DNA from: Solirubrobacteraceae bacterium | Lineage (GTDB): Bacteria; Actinomycetota; Thermoleophilia; Solirubrobacterales; Solirubrobacteraceae | Direction of reading: 5' to 3' | DNA: 6,473 bases | Assembly: GCA_016462245.1 (NCBI GenBank) | Contig: JAEMTR010000083.1 | Span: 1-6,473 of the forward strand | Shown here: in pieces, positions 6,155 through 6,473 of the stretch | How the letters are laid out: each line of letters begins with the position of its first letter | Position numbering within the stretch: position 1 is the stretch's first letter | Notes under the pieces: model-generated | What the model saw: the letters and a program-made list of their open reading frames with translations, nothing else | Database searches by the model: none | What the model was told of the DNA's origin: nothing | Made by a program: the position numbers and the translations under genes

Positions 6155-6160
6155 GAGGAG
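6155..6160 (+). promoter_or_regulatory. Shine-Dalgarno sequence of pnp (GAGGAG)
   Basis: GAGGAG lies 11 nt before the pnp ATG and is the best ribosome binding site in the window; most other starts here have none that is clear. It directly abuts the T-tract of the upstream hairpin, so the mRNA folding there could affect ribosome access. Confidence 0.8.
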
Positions 6161-6171
6161 TACAACACCCA

Positions 6172-6473
6172 ATGACTACCAACACTGTGACCACGGTCTC
6201 GGCTGAGATCGGCGGCACTGAAATCTCGCTGGAAACCGGCAAGATGGCTAAGCAGGCCGGAGGCGCCGTCGTAATCCGCCAAGGCGACACGATGGTCCTC
6301 TGCACAGCGACCGTCGGCAACCTGCGCGACGTCGACTTCCTCCCCCTAACCGTTGACGTTGAAGAGCGGATGTACGCCGCGGGCAAGATCCCCGGCTCGT
6401 TCTTCAAGCGCGAAGGCCGCTCCGGCGAGAAGGGCACGCTGACGGCACGGATGATCGACCGTCCAATCCGCCC
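6172..6473 (+). CDS. pnp: Polynucleotide phosphorylase, N-terminal part (3' end outside window)
   Basis: PNPase degrades RNA 3' to 5' with phosphate, releasing nucleoside diphosphates, and can add tails in the reverse reaction; in the related actinobacterium Streptomyces it is a main polyadenylating enzyme. The first 100 codons cover the start of the first RNase PH domain. Visible blocks are LETGKMAKQAGGAVVIRQGD (20-39), TMVLCTATV (40-48), DFLPLTVDVEERMYAAGKIP (55-74), the RNA-binding motif GSFFKREGR (75-83), and TLTARMIDRPIRP at the right edge. This is the standard PNPase N-terminus with no break. The ATG at 6172 has a good Shine-Dalgarno sequence 11 nt upstream. The catalytic second RNase PH domain, the KH domain and the S1 domain lie beyond the window. 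Confidence 0.96.
   Translation, partial: MTTNTVTTVSAEIGGTEISLETGKMAKQAGGAVVIRQGDTMVLCTATVGNLRDVDFLPLTVDVEERMYAAGKIPGSFFKREGRSGEKGTLTARMIDRPIR

Noticed and set aside
1..6473. CRISPR arrays, tRNA genes, insertion sequences, prophage or toxin-antitoxin genes
   Set aside because: None were found; no repeat-spacer pattern, cloverleaf, transposase motif or terminal inverted repeats could be seen.

Overview
The window is a stretch of bacterial housekeeping DNA, judged by eye to be moderately GC-rich (around 60 %). It carries the translation and RNA-metabolism cluster infB-rbfA-DHH phosphoesterase-truB-ribF-rpsO, and later the start of pnp. The compact packing, the actinobacterial type of gene content (including an AhpE-like peroxiredoxin) and the style of RibF and of the SRPBCC protein suggest an actinobacterium, most likely an uncultured or less-studied lineage such as Thermoleophilia. 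That placement is inference from protein style, not a database result.

Positions 1-4565 form one tightly packed plus-strand block. It begins with the last ~386 codons of translation initiation factor IF2. RbfA (ribosome maturation), a DHH/DHHA1 phosphoesterase of the NrnA type, the tRNA pseudouridine-55 synthase TruB, the FAD-synthesis enzyme RibF and ribosomal protein S15 follow. Several junctions are 4-bp ATGA stop/start overlaps, and most starts lack a clear Shine-Dalgarno sequence, so translational coupling is likely. A strong G+C-rich hairpin spans the infB stop codon, and a possible near-leaderless promoter lies just before rpsO.

Positions 4562-6045 hold three genes between rpsO and pnp, which are direct neighbours in many bacteria. 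The first is an AhpE-like 1-Cys peroxiredoxin whose GTG start overlaps the rpsO stop. The second is a minus-strand SRPBCC-fold protein of unknown ligand, whose stop codon faces the peroxiredoxin stop across 3 bp. The third is a cytoplasmic DsbA-like thioredoxin-fold protein with a CPEC motif, divergent from the SRPBCC gene. Two thiol proteins flanking one ligand-binding-fold protein is the least ordinary part of the window.

Positions 6046-6171 are the pnp upstream region. It holds a candidate -10 box, a hairpin with a six-T tract, and a good Shine-Dalgarno sequence touching that tract. The first 100 codons of polynucleotide phosphorylase run off the right edge. No RNA genes, mobile elements, CRISPR arrays or stretches over 300 bp without a gene were seen. 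I found no clearly new system; the pnp leader and the three-gene insertion deserve the closest look.
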